NCBI GenBank assembly: GCA_003134995.1
Contig: PLDC01000028.1
Location: 186,001-250,000, forward strand
From: Acidobacteriaceae bacterium
GTDB lineage: Bacteria; Acidobacteriota; Terriglobia; Terriglobales; Acidobacteriaceae
DNA: 64,000 nucleotides
Direction of reading: 5' to 3'
The notes below the pieces were generated by a model. The model searched no databases and was not told where the DNA came from. It was given only the letters and a program-made list of their open reading frames with translations. A program made the translations under genes and the position numbers. The stretch's first letter is position 1; each line of letters begins with the position of its first letter. Shown here piece by piece: positions 29,490 to 37,620 of this stretch.

Positions 29490-30023
29490 ATGCCTTCAAA
29501 GCGGAGGTCAACCCGCCGGTCAAAGCAATCGAGGCGAACAAGCAAGCCTCGCGCGACTCCTGTGTCGCAGCTTTCAGAGCGCAGCTTCGCCGCCCGCGAG
29601 CGTTCTATCCGTGCGCTGTGGGATATTCGCCATGGAGCTTCGCCCTCTCAGGCTGCACGCGACAATGAGGTAACCACACGAACAATCAGAAAATATGTCG
29701 GTGCAGCACTGTTGCAGGATCGTCCGGGCGGGCGAATCCACGCGACCAAGAGCGACCGCTATATACGATACCTGCAAATTCCAGGCCCGCACGGTCCAAT
29801 CGAAATAGCGGTTCACGGATCAAAAGAGGCCAGCGAGGTTGCAAGATACAAGAGCGCTGTTAACCGATTCCTTCGCGGCGACCGAAATGCGCTGGCTGAG
29901 TGGCACGGAAGAAAGATCGCAGGCGTTGACCTGATAACAGCAGGGCGCACGTTAAAGGAACTAGCTGAAAAAGATCTACTTCCCTATTCTCTCTATCGTT
30001 CGCTATCAGGCGGCGCGGCATGA
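29490..30023 (+). CDS. Helix-turn-helix DNA-binding protein of the casposon
   Basis: A 177-aa basic protein. After an Arg/Ser-rich N-terminus (SKRRSTRRSKQSRRTSKPRA), the stretch IRALWDIRHGASPSQAARDN followed by EVTTRTIRKYVGAALLQ is a helix-turn-helix of the resolvase/transposase type. The C-terminal part (GPHGPIEIAVHGSKEASEVA, YKSAVNRFLRGDRNALAEW) is of unknown fold. It has a good ribosome site (aggtgatc). Its stop overlaps the HNH start by 4 nt (ATGA). Helix-turn-helix genes are regular companions in casposons; it may regulate them or bind the ends. Confidence 0.7.
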   Translation: MPSKRRSTRRSKQSRRTSKPRATPVSQLSERSFAARERSIRALWDIRHGASPSQAARDNEVTTRTIRKYVGAALLQDRPGGRIHATKSDRYIRYLQIPGPHGPIEIAVHGSKEASEVARYKSAVNRFLRGDRNALAEWHGRKIAGVDLITAGRTLKELAEKDLLPYSLYRSLSGGAA

Positions 30024-30340
30024 TTCCGTTGCCACGTCGTAAACGTCGGCGTTGCGCGCTTTGCGGATCATGTAAAGGCGTTCAAGGAAACCACATCGGC
30101 GGACGGAATCATCTTGCATGGCTCACGATGCCATTTTGCGGCGAGTGTCACACACGCTTTCATGTTATGGCACAGCAAGCAGGACTACAGCTTGAATACA
30201 CAGACGATCCATTCGAGCGCATTAGGCGTGCTCTGGCATTTATGCAGATTTCCGCATGGATGCTGCTGGAACAGATGGAGAAAGAAATTCATGCAGATCG
30301 CGAGCAAGTGAAGCAATTGAAGCGTCGCAAACAGAAATGA
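30020..30340 (+). CDS. HNH-type endonuclease of the casposon
   Basis: A 106-aa protein. The zinc-binding and catalytic pattern is visible: CALCGSCKGVQGNHIGGRNH followed by MPFCGECHTRFHVMA, which gives the two Cys pairs and the His-Asn-His of the HNH fold. The C-terminus is helical and Lys-rich. It is translationally coupled on both sides: ATGA overlap with the HTH gene, and the PolB ATG overlaps its stop. HNH nucleases occur in most casposons; their role is unresolved. Confidence 0.8.
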   Translation: MIPLPRRKRRRCALCGSCKGVQGNHIGGRNHLAWLTMPFCGECHTRFHVMAQQAGLQLEYTDDPFERIRRALAFMQISAWMLLEQMEKEIHADREQVKQLKRRKQK

Positions 30341-33255
30341 AGGCAATGATTATGATTCAGACTCACGACATTTTTCTCCGCGCTTTTGCGGTTGTACGCG
30401 ATAGGAAGAAAAAGCGCAAAAACACCTCTAAGTGTGGTACCCGTGCAAATGACGAGTCCAAGTGGGCAGAAAGCGCACTCGTGTTTGATACGGAAACCAG
30501 AATCACGGCAGATCAATCTCTGACCTTCGGCGTCTATCGGCTCTGCAAACTAGAGAACGACAGTTACGTGGTCACGGAAGAGGGAATCTTCTATGCCGAC
30601 AATCTACCCGGAAAAGAGCGCAAGGCGCTCCATACCTACATACGCACGGCTGTTTCTGATGTTGCATCCTTCCCACCACGATTCCCGCTGTATTCTCGCT
30701 CCGACTTCATGAAAAGAGTGTTCTGGCCAGCAATCAGGCGTAATGGCGCTTTAGTCTGCGGTTTTAATCTTTCCTTTGATCTGGCAAGGCTCGCTCTAAC
30801 GTGGAGCAAAAGCGAGAAAAATGAGTGGTCACTCACCATGTCGCAGTACCGTGACGGCTCTGAGAACCGGAACTATCCTCGCGTTCTTATCAAACCGATA
30901 GACAGCAAGAAAGCATTCATCAAACTTGCACGGCCCTGGAAATCGAAGAAATGGAATCATTACGGCGACATGCATTTCCTCGATCTGCGCACGCTCGGAT
31001 GGTCGCTATTTAACAAACCATTTTCGCTCGGGACACTTTGCAAAGAACTCAGAACCAAGCATCAGAAACTCGACCATGAGCCGACTGGCGAGGTTACGCC
31101 TGAAGAAATTGAATATGCACGACAGGATGGGCGCTGCACGGTGGACGCGCTCAACGCGCTAAAGCAGGAATTTGACCAACATCCTATCGACCTGAAACCC
31201 CACAACGCATATTCTCCAGCATCCGTTGCCAAAGCATATTTAGATCAAATGGGAATCGTCACGCCAGCGGAAAAGTTCACCATTCCTAACAAAGTACTCG
31301 GCATTGCCATGCAGAGCTATTACGGCGGACGCTCCGAAACACGCATACGTTGCGCAGATGTGCCCGTCGTGCCCGTGGATTTTACCAGCGAATATCCAAC
31401 CTGTTGCGCTCTTTTGGGTCTGTTCGATGTTCTAGCCGCCAAGCGTGTGAGTTTTGACGATGATACAGAGAATGTCCGCAACTTCCTAGAACGCATTACG
31501 CTCGAACGTTGCTTTGATCCAGCGATGTGGGGCCGGAGCAAGTTCTTTGCCCTGGTGAAACCTGATAACGACATCCTGCCCGTGCGTACCGTGTACAACG
31601 AAGTCACCCAGAATATCGGGAACAACTACCTCACGTCCGACACGCCGATGTGGTTTGCTGGTCCCGACCTGATTGCATCTGCGATCCGTACAGGAAAGGT
31701 GCCGCACATCATTCGCGCTGTCCGCATGGTGCCGCATGGCAAGCAAGCTGGAATGCGGAGTGTAAACCTTCGCGGCATGGTTGAGATTGATCCGCACAAG
31801 GACGATTTATTTTGCAAAGTAATCGAACAACGGAAACTGCACAAATCGGACGAAGCGCTCTATTACTGGCTCAAGATTTTCGCAAATGCCATCTACGGAT
31901 TTTTTGTTGAATTGAATCCTGCAATCAAAAATAGGAACGTACCTGTTAGCGTATTTTCAGGCGAGAAACACTTTCCCGACGAGTCAGACGTAATCGAGAA
32001 ATCTGGACGTTGGTTCTTTCCACCGTTGGCTTCACTCATCACGTCTGGCGGACGCCTGCTGCTCGCCATGACCGAGGCGTGTGTAAAAGAAAAGCGCGGC
32101 AGTTATCTATTTTGCGACACAGATTCGCTCGCAATCGTCGCCTCCAAGCGTGGCGGATCGCTCTGTATTCCAGGCAGCGAAGGCGTCCGGATTCTATCGT
32201 GGGCTGAAGTGCGGGCCATTGTTGACAAATTCGCAGCGCTGAATCCCTACAACCGCAAACTCGTAAAAGGTTCGATTCTGAATGTTGTGGATGCAAACTA
32301 TGTGGATTCCGACCCGAAGAATCCGCAGCGCCAGTTGCATGGCTACAGCATCGCGGCGAAACGTTATGCTCTGTACGAAAAGATCGGCGAGAAACACATC
32401 AAGATCGTTGATCCGAAAGCGCATGGCATCGGATTCCTGTATCCGCCCAAAGATTCGCCGAAGACCTGGAAACAAGACGTGCCGCAATGGATTTACGAGA
32501 TGTGGGATTACATCGTGCGAGGCGCCCTCAAACTGAAACGCAAAGCACCATCGTGGCTCGACATCCCGCAGATGATGCGTCTCACCATCACAACGTACAA
32601 CGTTCTAGAAATGCTCGGAGAATGGGAAATCGCTCGCCCGTACAACTTTCTTTTCTTGCCGATGATAGATCGAACGTTTGGCTATGCGTTTTACAGACGA
32701 GCAGACGAAAAGGTCTTGCTGGTCGCCGCGTTTTCGTCAAAGCAAGAGTGCTGGTTTGACACGAAATGCGTGAATATTTACAGCGGCAAGAAGTACAGAA
32801 TGGTGGACTGCACGAAAGAAAAGAATCCTCCGTACAACGTGGTCTTTCCTTCGCAATTCGCACGCCTGCTGATCGAATACCAGGAGCATCCCGAAGCTAA
32901 GAGCCTAGCGCCCGATGGCACGCCATGTGCGGCAGACACGAGCGGACTGCTACAGCGTGCCCATGTCATTGCCGGAGAGTTTCGTTATGTGGGCAAGGAA
33001 ACAGATCGCAAATGGGAGGAAGGTGACGATCCCAGCCTGTGGGAGTTCAAGACTACCGAGTACGGACGCGCGAGAAGAGTAGTCGCGAGTGAAGAGGTAA
33101 AGAGCGACATAACGAAAATTGGCATCAAGAAGTGTGCCCGCGAGAGCGGATTCACGCGTATTTTCATCAGGAAATTACTTCGCGGATTGCCCGTAAAACG
33201 CAACTCGTACAATGAATTCGTGCGATGGCTTGAGAGCTGCAAATCAAAAAGCTAG
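30337..33255 (+). CDS. Family-B DNA polymerase (casposon PolB)
   Basis: A 972-aa replicative polymerase. The start at 30337 overlaps the HNH stop (ATGA), which chooses it over a longer frame from 30256. Proofreading motifs are Exo I (LVFDTET, Asp51/Glu53), Exo II (FNLSFD, about 144) and Exo III (YARQDGRCTVD, Tyr260/Asp264). Polymerase motifs are A (DFTSEYPT, Asp348), B (KIFANAIYGFF, Lys513) and C (CDTDSL, Asp594/596). All catalytic residues are intact. The sequence resembles the 'organellar and viral' protein-primed branch; no terminal-protein gene is recognised. It is expected to copy the element's DNA, making it self-replicating. Confidence 0.93.
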   Translation: MKAMIMIQTHDIFLRAFAVVRDRKKKRKNTSKCGTRANDESKWAESALVFDTETRITADQSLTFGVYRLCKLENDSYVVTEEGIFYADNLPGKERKALHTYIRTAVSDVASFPPRFPLYSRSDFMKRVFWPAIRRNGALVCGFNLSFDLARLALTWSKSEKNEWSLTMSQYRDGSENRNYPRVLIKPIDSKKAFIKLARPWKSKKWNHYGDMHFLDLRTLGWSLFNKPFSLGTLCKELRTKHQKLDHEPTGEVTPEEIEYARQDGRCTVDALNALKQEFDQHPIDLKPHNAYSPASVAKAYLDQMGIVTPAEKFTIPNKVLGIAMQSYYGGRSETRIRCADVPVVPVDFTSEYPTCCALLGLFDVLAAKRVSFDDDTENVRNFLERITLERCFDPAMWGRSKFFALVKPDNDILPVRTVYNEVTQNIGNNYLTSDTPMWFAGPDLIASAIRTGKVPHIIRAVRMVPHGKQAGMRSVNLRGMVEIDPHKDDLFCKVIEQRKLHKSDEALYYWLKIFANAIYGFFVELNPAIKNRNVPVSVFSGEKHFPDESDVIEKSGRWFFPPLASLITSGGRLLLAMTEACVKEKRGSYLFCDTDSLAIVASKRGGSLCIPGSEGVRILSWAEVRAIVDKFAALNPYNRKLVKGSILNVVDANYVDSDPKNPQRQLHGYSIAAKRYALYEKIGEKHIKIVDPKAHGIGFLYPPKDSPKTWKQDVPQWIYEMWDYIVRGALKLKRKAPSWLDIPQMMRLTITTYNVLEMLGEWEIARPYNFLFLPMIDRTFGYAFYRRADEKVLLVAAFSSKQECWFDTKCVNIYSGKKYRMVDCTKEKNPPYNVVFPSQFARLLIEYQEHPEAKSLAPDGTPCAADTSGLLQRAHVIAGEFRYVGKETDRKWEEGDDPSLWEFKTTEYGRARRVVASEEVKSDITKIGIKKCARESGFTRIFIRKLLRGLPVKRNSYNEFVRWLESCKSKS

Positions 33256-33398
33256 CGCCACAAAACCCTGCCATGGGCGGCTCGTGTTCCATACCTTCTA
33301 GCTCTCCGATGAACACTGGAAAGGCCGCCCCGGTACAAGTTACCAACGCCGTTGGGCGGTGGATGGTTTCCAACAGACGGCCCGGCTGGGTCTTTCAT

Positions 33399-34196
33399 TT
33401 ACTGGCGGTCGAAAATTCGCGCGAAGCCAATTGCGAAATCATCTTCCGAAATCCATTCGCGTGTGGTCATCCAGATTTCATCTATGCAATCGGGCACAGC
33501 CATATCGGGCATAAGAGCTGGTATGTCCCCCTCGTGTAAAGTCTTGCCATAAAAATCGAGCAGAACCACCCTACGTGCGTTTTCGTAGCCGACAAACTTT
33601 GGCGCGGCTGCCGCAAGCTGCTGTGCCATTACGGTCGCGGTATGGGCCGAAACCTCAGTACCTGTAAAATCCTCAATCCTCATTGGTGACTGTTGAATCA
33701 CTGTAATTCCCAATCTGTCTTCGTGCTCGCCCGATATGCCGAATGCCCAGCCAACTGGAACTGGCCGCCGTATTGGGAGCCGCGCACTATCTAGGCTGAG
33801 TAGAACAGTCCCAATCTCGGCTGCAACGCGGCGGGTGTCATGCTGGTTAAGTATTTCTAGCTCTGTGCCCGAAATGCACAATGCGTAGCTGGCGTCTTGA
33901 AACCTGCCCCTAGTGATTTGCCAAATGGTCTCCGCGAACTGGTGTTCATTTTCGTGCCGCTGAATGTAGCTGGGTGGCCACACTACAGACTTCCTTTCGA
34001 TGACCATCTGATTGCCCGTGTGCTTATCGGTTACTAGGACTTCGGGTTGCTTCGCAGTTTGACTACCAACCCGCGTTATATCAAGACAATCTGAACGAAC
34101 GTATTGAGACCCTTGCCTTCGGTTGTACTCTGCAACAAAATCCGCAAGCCCTTCGTACCATTCGCATTTTCCGCGCCGCTGATAGTGATTGAACAC
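33399..34196 (-). CDS. Hypothetical protein, possible PD-(D/E)XK-like fold (casposon cargo)
   Basis: A 265-aa protein. A GTG at 34196 has an ideal ribosome site (aggag, 6-nt spacing) and avoids overlap with the upstream gene; the ATG at 34340 would not. The N-terminal part (WYEGLADFVAEYNRRQGSQY, KQPEVLVTDKHTGNQMVIERK) has the E...ExK spacing of a PD-(D/E)XK nuclease-like core, a tentative reading. The remainder has no recognised motif. It is the last gene of a five-gene minus-strand run. Confidence 0.5.
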   Translation of the reverse strand: MFNHYQRRGKCEWYEGLADFVAEYNRRQGSQYVRSDCLDITRVGSQTAKQPEVLVTDKHTGNQMVIERKSVVWPPSYIQRHENEHQFAETIWQITRGRFQDASYALCISGTELEILNQHDTRRVAAEIGTVLLSLDSARLPIRRPVPVGWAFGISGEHEDRLGITVIQQSPMRIEDFTGTEVSAHTATVMAQQLAAAAPKFVGYENARRVVLLDFYGKTLHEGDIPALMPDMAVPDCIDEIWMTTREWISEDDFAIGFARIFDRQ

Positions 34197-34224
34197 TCCT
34201 AGCTCCTGCCGCCGTTGGGGCTTT

Positions 34225-34443
34225 CTATTTGCTACTGCGCTTGTATCCACCGCCCTTGTAGGCCCGGCGCACGGCTGGTTTCTCATGCGTCTCCGGTAAC
34301 CAATCGCCGCCATAGTTCTTCGCAACGCACAACCGGCCACACTGGCATTTAGCAGTTGGTACCGGGCCGGAGTTTTCCGCGTACGCAGCGGTCAGCTTCC
34401 GCTTTGTTTCATCGCTAAAACCTAAATTGCACAACCTGCTCAC
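34225..34443 (-). CDS. Small zinc-finger-like protein (casposon cargo)
   Basis: A 72-aa protein starting at GTG 34443, which overlaps the preceding gene's TGA (GTGA). It carries a CQCGRLC cysteine cluster in the middle and a basic tail (AYKGGGYKRSSK). The longer frame that starts at 34749 overlaps the 97-aa gene and is unlikely. It is 28 nt from the 265-aa gene. Confidence 0.4.
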   Translation of the reverse strand: MSRLCNLGFSDETKRKLTAAYAENSGPVPTAKCQCGRLCVAKNYGGDWLPETHEKPAVRRAYKGGGYKRSSK

Positions 34444-34733
34444 TTCTTCGTCCCTACTACTGCACGCTTGGCAAACTCGTTCAGCACAAGCGCCGATAGC
34501 TCCTGTGCTTTTGCAATTGGTATTTCCCCACTGGCAGGAATATCCAGCGTGAAGTCGGCCATAGATTGAAAGCCTTGCGGAATCTTTTTCTCGCCAATCA
34601 CTACCAGCCCGGTGTAAGTACCGGAGGAATCCGTCAATTTCCACTCGACCAACTGGCCCACGTTCAAGAATCTTCCTTTCAATTCCGGCGTGACCCTTGG
34701 GTCGGGCAGTGAAACAAATTTGAACTCTACCAT
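34440..34733 (-). CDS. Hypothetical protein (casposon cargo)
   Basis: A 97-aa protein starting at 34733 (MVEFKFVSLPDPRVTPELKG). It has a beta-rich core (NVGQLVEWKLTDSSGTYTGL, VVIGEKKIPQGF) and a helical end (AKAQELSALVLNEFAKRAVV). It is coupled by overlap to the 72-aa gene and lies 20 nt after the 196-aa gene. Unknown function. Confidence 0.45.
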   Translation of the reverse strand: MVEFKFVSLPDPRVTPELKGRFLNVGQLVEWKLTDSSGTYTGLVVIGEKKIPQGFQSMADFTLDIPASGEIPIAKAQELSALVLNEFAKRAVVGTKK

Positions 34734-34753
34734 TGGCTTTCCTTTCCAATACT

Positions 34754-35344
34754 TTAGAGACCTAGATGGACCTTGATTATTGGGCCGTATTGTTCCCACA
34801 GGGTTGTGAGATCCGCTGCGGTGGTGATGGCGGTCGGAAGCCATGCCACGGCAGCTTTAAGCACTCCCTTGGAACGTTGCTCAGGTTTTTTCGCGCCCTG
34901 TTCCACAATAGTTGATAGCGCCTGCACAACTTCCTGCTTGTCAGAATCTGGTAGGGTTGCGTTGGAAACAACTGCCTGCGTTAGCTGTTCAATCGCCCGC
35001 GCAAATTCCCGCTCCGCCTCGCTGCCTCCCGAGATCGACTGTAAGGCCGCGTGAATCGTGCCTACCTGTGATCCCAGATTTAGGTTGGCAACGTTGCTGT
35101 TTTGGATGTAGATCGGACGATTCGCGCCGCGCAAATCATCGTCTAGTTCGGGAATGGGTTGCATATCGCAGCCAACAACCCGGCGTGCCTGTAGTTCTCC
35201 ATCGACTAGAACGTTGTGAACAAACTCACCCATAATGCTCGGTGCGTCGTCAACGGCTTGTACTGTGCCGGGGCGCATCGCTATGGTCCCCACGAGCACG
35301 CGGCGACCCGGACCGAAGCGATTCTTTTTAGGAGGCTTTGCCAT
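34754..35344 (-). CDS. Hypothetical protein (casposon cargo)
   Basis: A 196-aa protein. A basic N-terminus is followed by a segment IYIQNSNVANLNLGSQVGTI, an amphipathic helical region (EREFARAIEQLTQAVVSNAT, DKQEVVQALSTIVEQG) and a hydrophobic C-terminal part (AAVAWLPTAITTAADLTTLW). The 'NSNVANLNLG...I' pattern recurs in bacterial toxin/immunity-like hypothetical proteins, but I assign no function. Confidence 0.5.
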   Translation of the reverse strand: MAKPPKKNRFGPGRRVLVGTIAMRPGTVQAVDDAPSIMGEFVHNVLVDGELQARRVVGCDMQPIPELDDDLRGANRPIYIQNSNVANLNLGSQVGTIHAALQSISGGSEAEREFARAIEQLTQAVVSNATLPDSDKQEVVQALSTIVEQGAKKPEQRSKGVLKAAVAWLPTAITTAADLTTLWEQYGPIIKVHLGL

Positions 35345-35349
35345 TTTGT

Positions 35350-35511
35350 CTATCTTCGGCCAGTCGCGCGGCCCGTTGGCAGCTTTATCTTCTTAACTGT
35401 GCCATGCCCGCCACATTTCGCGCACATTTCATTCTCAGTTTTGGATGGCCCCTTGTTGTCGAATTTGAGTTTTTGTACCGTACCCTTGCCTTTGCATTCG
35501 GGGCATTCCAT
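35350..35511 (-). CDS. DnaJ-like zinc-finger small protein (casposon cargo)
   Basis: About 53 aa from ATG 35511. Two CxxCxGxG-type repeats (CPECKGKGTV and CAKCGGHGTV) match half of the DnaJ zinc-binding domain, followed by a Lys/Arg-rich tail. No J-domain is present. It starts the five-gene minus-strand run, 5 nt before the 196-aa gene. The ribosome site is weak. Confidence 0.5.
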   Translation of the reverse strand: MECPECKGKGTVQKLKFDNKGPSKTENEMCAKCGGHGTVKKIKLPTGRATGRR

Positions 35512-35675
35512 GTACAGGATTTTAGCACTGCCCTTCGTAATCTCCGCGCGGAACGCGGGGCGCGTAGTGTCCTCATTTACCTTGCATAAGAGTGGTGGTG
35601 GCGAGAGAATTAGGGTATGGCTGCTGTTTATTTCAGAATCGAAGCGCACACAAGGGGAACGACGTAGGTGCTGGG

Positions 35676-35822
35676 GTGATCTCGACGATTTTCTCTGATC
35701 TTGATTTGGCGAAGCAGTACAAGCAAAGCCTCATCGAACAGCGGGAATATTCGGCGGCTGATATTCAGATTGTTAGTAGAATCAAAATTAATAACCCTCT
35801 TGGGTCTTGGAGAACGCTATGA
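35676..35822 (+). CDS. Possible short ORF near the right end of element 1
   Basis: A GTG at 35676 opens a 48-aa frame (ISTIFSDLDLAKQYKQSLIE, then QREYSAADIQIVSRIKINN). The composition is protein-like, but no ribosome site is close and no family is recognised. It may be the remnant of a larger gene. Confidence 0.25.
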   Translation: MISTIFSDLDLAKQYKQSLIEQREYSAADIQIVSRIKINNPLGSWRTL

Positions 35823-35963
35823 TGCCGACCACAGACAACGAAGGCAAGGCGCTTCAACTGTAGGACGCGCACGCCAAGAAAACGATTTGACGCCAGAGTC
35901 AACTTACGAAAACAGCGATTACACTCATTTGACCAAGTTGTGAGCAATCCCGAATCCCCGCGC

Positions 35964-36088
35964 CCTGCGCTCCCCTCGCGCCGCGCCCGCCCGCGTCCCC
36001 CCCACCGTCCCTCGCCCTCGCTCCTCGCCGCGCTAAGGTTAACTCGGAAGGTAAGGGGGTCACTTTTGCCGTCGCTGTACATATACCC
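35964..36088 (-). repeat. Right terminal inverted repeat of element 1 (125 bp)
   Basis: It ends ...CTGTACATATACCC and is the reverse complement of 19648-19772 apart from one base. The strict symmetry of the GGGTATATG/CATATACCC ends fixes the element boundary and a 14-bp target duplication. Confidence 0.92.
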
Positions 36089-36102
36089 GTCAAACGGATC
36101 AC
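36089..36102. repeat. Target-site duplication, copy 2 (between elements 1 and 2)
   Basis: GTCAAACGGATCAC, shared by both elements: it is the right flank of element 1 and the left flank of element 2. Confidence 0.9.
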
Positions 36103-36139
36103 GGGGTGAGAACAGGACGGGACGGAATATGCACCCCCA
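36103..36139 (+). repeat. Left terminal inverted repeat of element 2 (37 bp)
   Basis: It begins GGGGTGAGAACAGGACGGG and ends GCACCCCCA. It pairs with 41404-41440 with one mismatch (36123). Confidence 0.9.
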
Positions 36140-36162
36140 GGCCTGTGCGTCGGAGTAACAGT

Positions 36163-37620
36163 CTAAGGAACGTCGAACCCCTTCGGGAATTGGTCTGAGT
36201 CGCGCTTCTCTCCTGCCCCAGGGGGTACCTTTGCTTCGCTTGCGGCGTGGACGCTGTACCCCATCGTGCTGAGTAACCTGGCCGCTGCCAGGACGAGTGT
36301 GTCAAACCTCTCTTGGTCTACTCTGTTGAGCTGATGCCTTAGATTCGGCACCCACCACATATTGAAAAAAGAGTCGAGATAAGCATTCCACTCAGAATCT
36401 GCAAACGGGAAACGAAAGCCCGGTCTCTCAGATACTTCGGCGGAAAAGCGAAGCAACTGTTCTGCGAAGTTGTTAATAAGAAATTCAGCGTCGACCTCGG
36501 CGCGAAACAAGGCATTTGCGACCCAAGCCCTCTTAGCTTCATGCTTAGCTGCTGGCCAAATTGGGGGCTTACTGCCGTTGACGATGAACAACTTTGTCAT
36601 CTTGCACATCAACATCCGGATGTCTGCAAGCGGGTAAAACGGGGTGTATCGAGGTTTGGCAAGCTGGGATTTGGGAAGTTTGTATTTGTACATCTCTGAA
36701 ACAAAGTCCTTGGGCGCAGCCCCATCCCATTTCCTCTCTTGAATCGAGGGTCGTTTAGGATCGGGTATCGCGGGAAAATGCTCGTCGAACTTGCGGGCGC
36801 TATCAGTCACAAGCTGCCAATACGCGGTCGTCGAAAAAGCTTCGACGAAATCGGCGTGAAACGATGCCACCACCTGCAGACGCTGAGATACTGACGGCGA
36901 AGGCATCGCCGAAAATAGAGTCTGGTCGGGTCCCATCCTCTCCAAGAGACTCCCCTTGTCCCGCGAGCAAATCACAAAACATACGCCCGCGCCTACTTCG
37001 GACGCCAACACCGAGTCTTCAGCGCTAGAACCTAGCAGCGCTTGCAAGCGGAACACTTTCTCCCTCCACACCTGCCAGCAATCCAGCGCGAAGCGTCTGC
37101 GTGCTGATTGGTATTCCGATTCAGAACTGCACATTCCATGCAGCGAGAGTCGGATGAGGTTAGTATCTATCTCTAGAAGTCCACCGACTCGCGCGGCTGA
37201 ACTCTCTAGGTTACGTGGATCGAGCAAGCGCTGGATCGCATCGAGGCGCGCGTCCGCAGAAGCGAGAACACGGCCTAAGTGAAAAAGGCAGGCAAAATAG
37301 AAATTAGTCGCTTCCTCTACGACGATGTGGGCGAGAACATCGTATGGACTAGGTTTGAAGTACTCTTTCCCTTCGCCTTCTGGCTTCCATCGACGGACCT
37401 CCGTACCATCGTGTCCGTCTCTGAGTGGTGATTGGGGCCGACTAGGTTCCCCTCCTTGGAGGCCATGTCTTGGGATGGGAGTTTGTAGCAGGTCGGAACT
37501 TAAAATCCATTTTGCGAGTGGGTCGTTCGCAAGTATTTCGGGAAGCATCGCATCGCGCGCCGAAAGCAGCACATCTCGGATCGTGCCACTCTTGGTTTTT
37601 ATAGGGGAAAAATTAAGCAT
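36163..37620 (-). CDS. Large hypothetical protein of element 2
   Basis: A 485-aa soluble, mostly helical protein; no family is recognised. Visible segments include PSPYDVLAHIVVEEATNFYF, LLEIDTNLIRLSLHGMCSS, FALDCWQVWREKVFRLQALL and a C-terminal FDTLVLAAARLLSTMGYSVH. It overlaps the upstream 123-aa gene by 8 nt, and the pair diverges from the methyltransferase gene. By position it may be the restriction or effector partner of the methyltransferase, an inference from context. Confidence 0.55.
   Translation of the reverse strand: MLNFSPIKTKSGTIRDVLLSARDAMLPEILANDPLAKWILSSDLLQTPIPRHGLQGGEPSRPQSPLRDGHDGTEVRRWKPEGEGKEYFKPSPYDVLAHIVVEEATNFYFACLFHLGRVLASADARLDAIQRLLDPRNLESSAARVGGLLEIDTNLIRLSLHGMCSSESEYQSARRRFALDCWQVWREKVFRLQALLGSSAEDSVLASEVGAGVCFVICSRDKGSLLERMGPDQTLFSAMPSPSVSQRLQVVASFHADFVEAFSTTAYWQLVTDSARKFDEHFPAIPDPKRPSIQERKWDGAAPKDFVSEMYKYKLPKSQLAKPRYTPFYPLADIRMLMCKMTKLFIVNGSKPPIWPAAKHEAKRAWVANALFRAEVDAEFLINNFAEQLLRFSAEVSERPGFRFPFADSEWNAYLDSFFNMWWVPNLRHQLNRVDQERFDTLVLAAARLLSTMGYSVHAASEAKVPPGAGEKRDSDQFPKGFDVP

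Larger units (their letters stand above)
19648..36088. mobile_element. Casposon-like element 1 (about 16.4 kb)
   Basis: What is seen: 125-bp terminal inverted repeats, flanking 14-bp direct repeats, a stand-alone cas1 (26462-27985), a family-B DNA polymerase (30337-33255), an HNH nuclease and an HTH protein. No effector cas genes and no CRISPR repeats are present. What is known: casposons are self-synthesising transposons of archaea and some bacteria that use Cas1 as integrase, carry PolB and often HNH and HTH genes, and make about 14-15-bp target duplications. Inference: this is a complete bacterial casposon that inserted upstream of valS. The remaining genes, many encoding secreted or unknown proteins, are cargo. 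Confidence 0.92.

Noticed and set aside
34444-34749. N-terminal extension of the 72-aa cargo protein
   Set aside because: It overlaps the 97-aa gene in another frame; the GTGA junction at 34440-34443 gives a better start.
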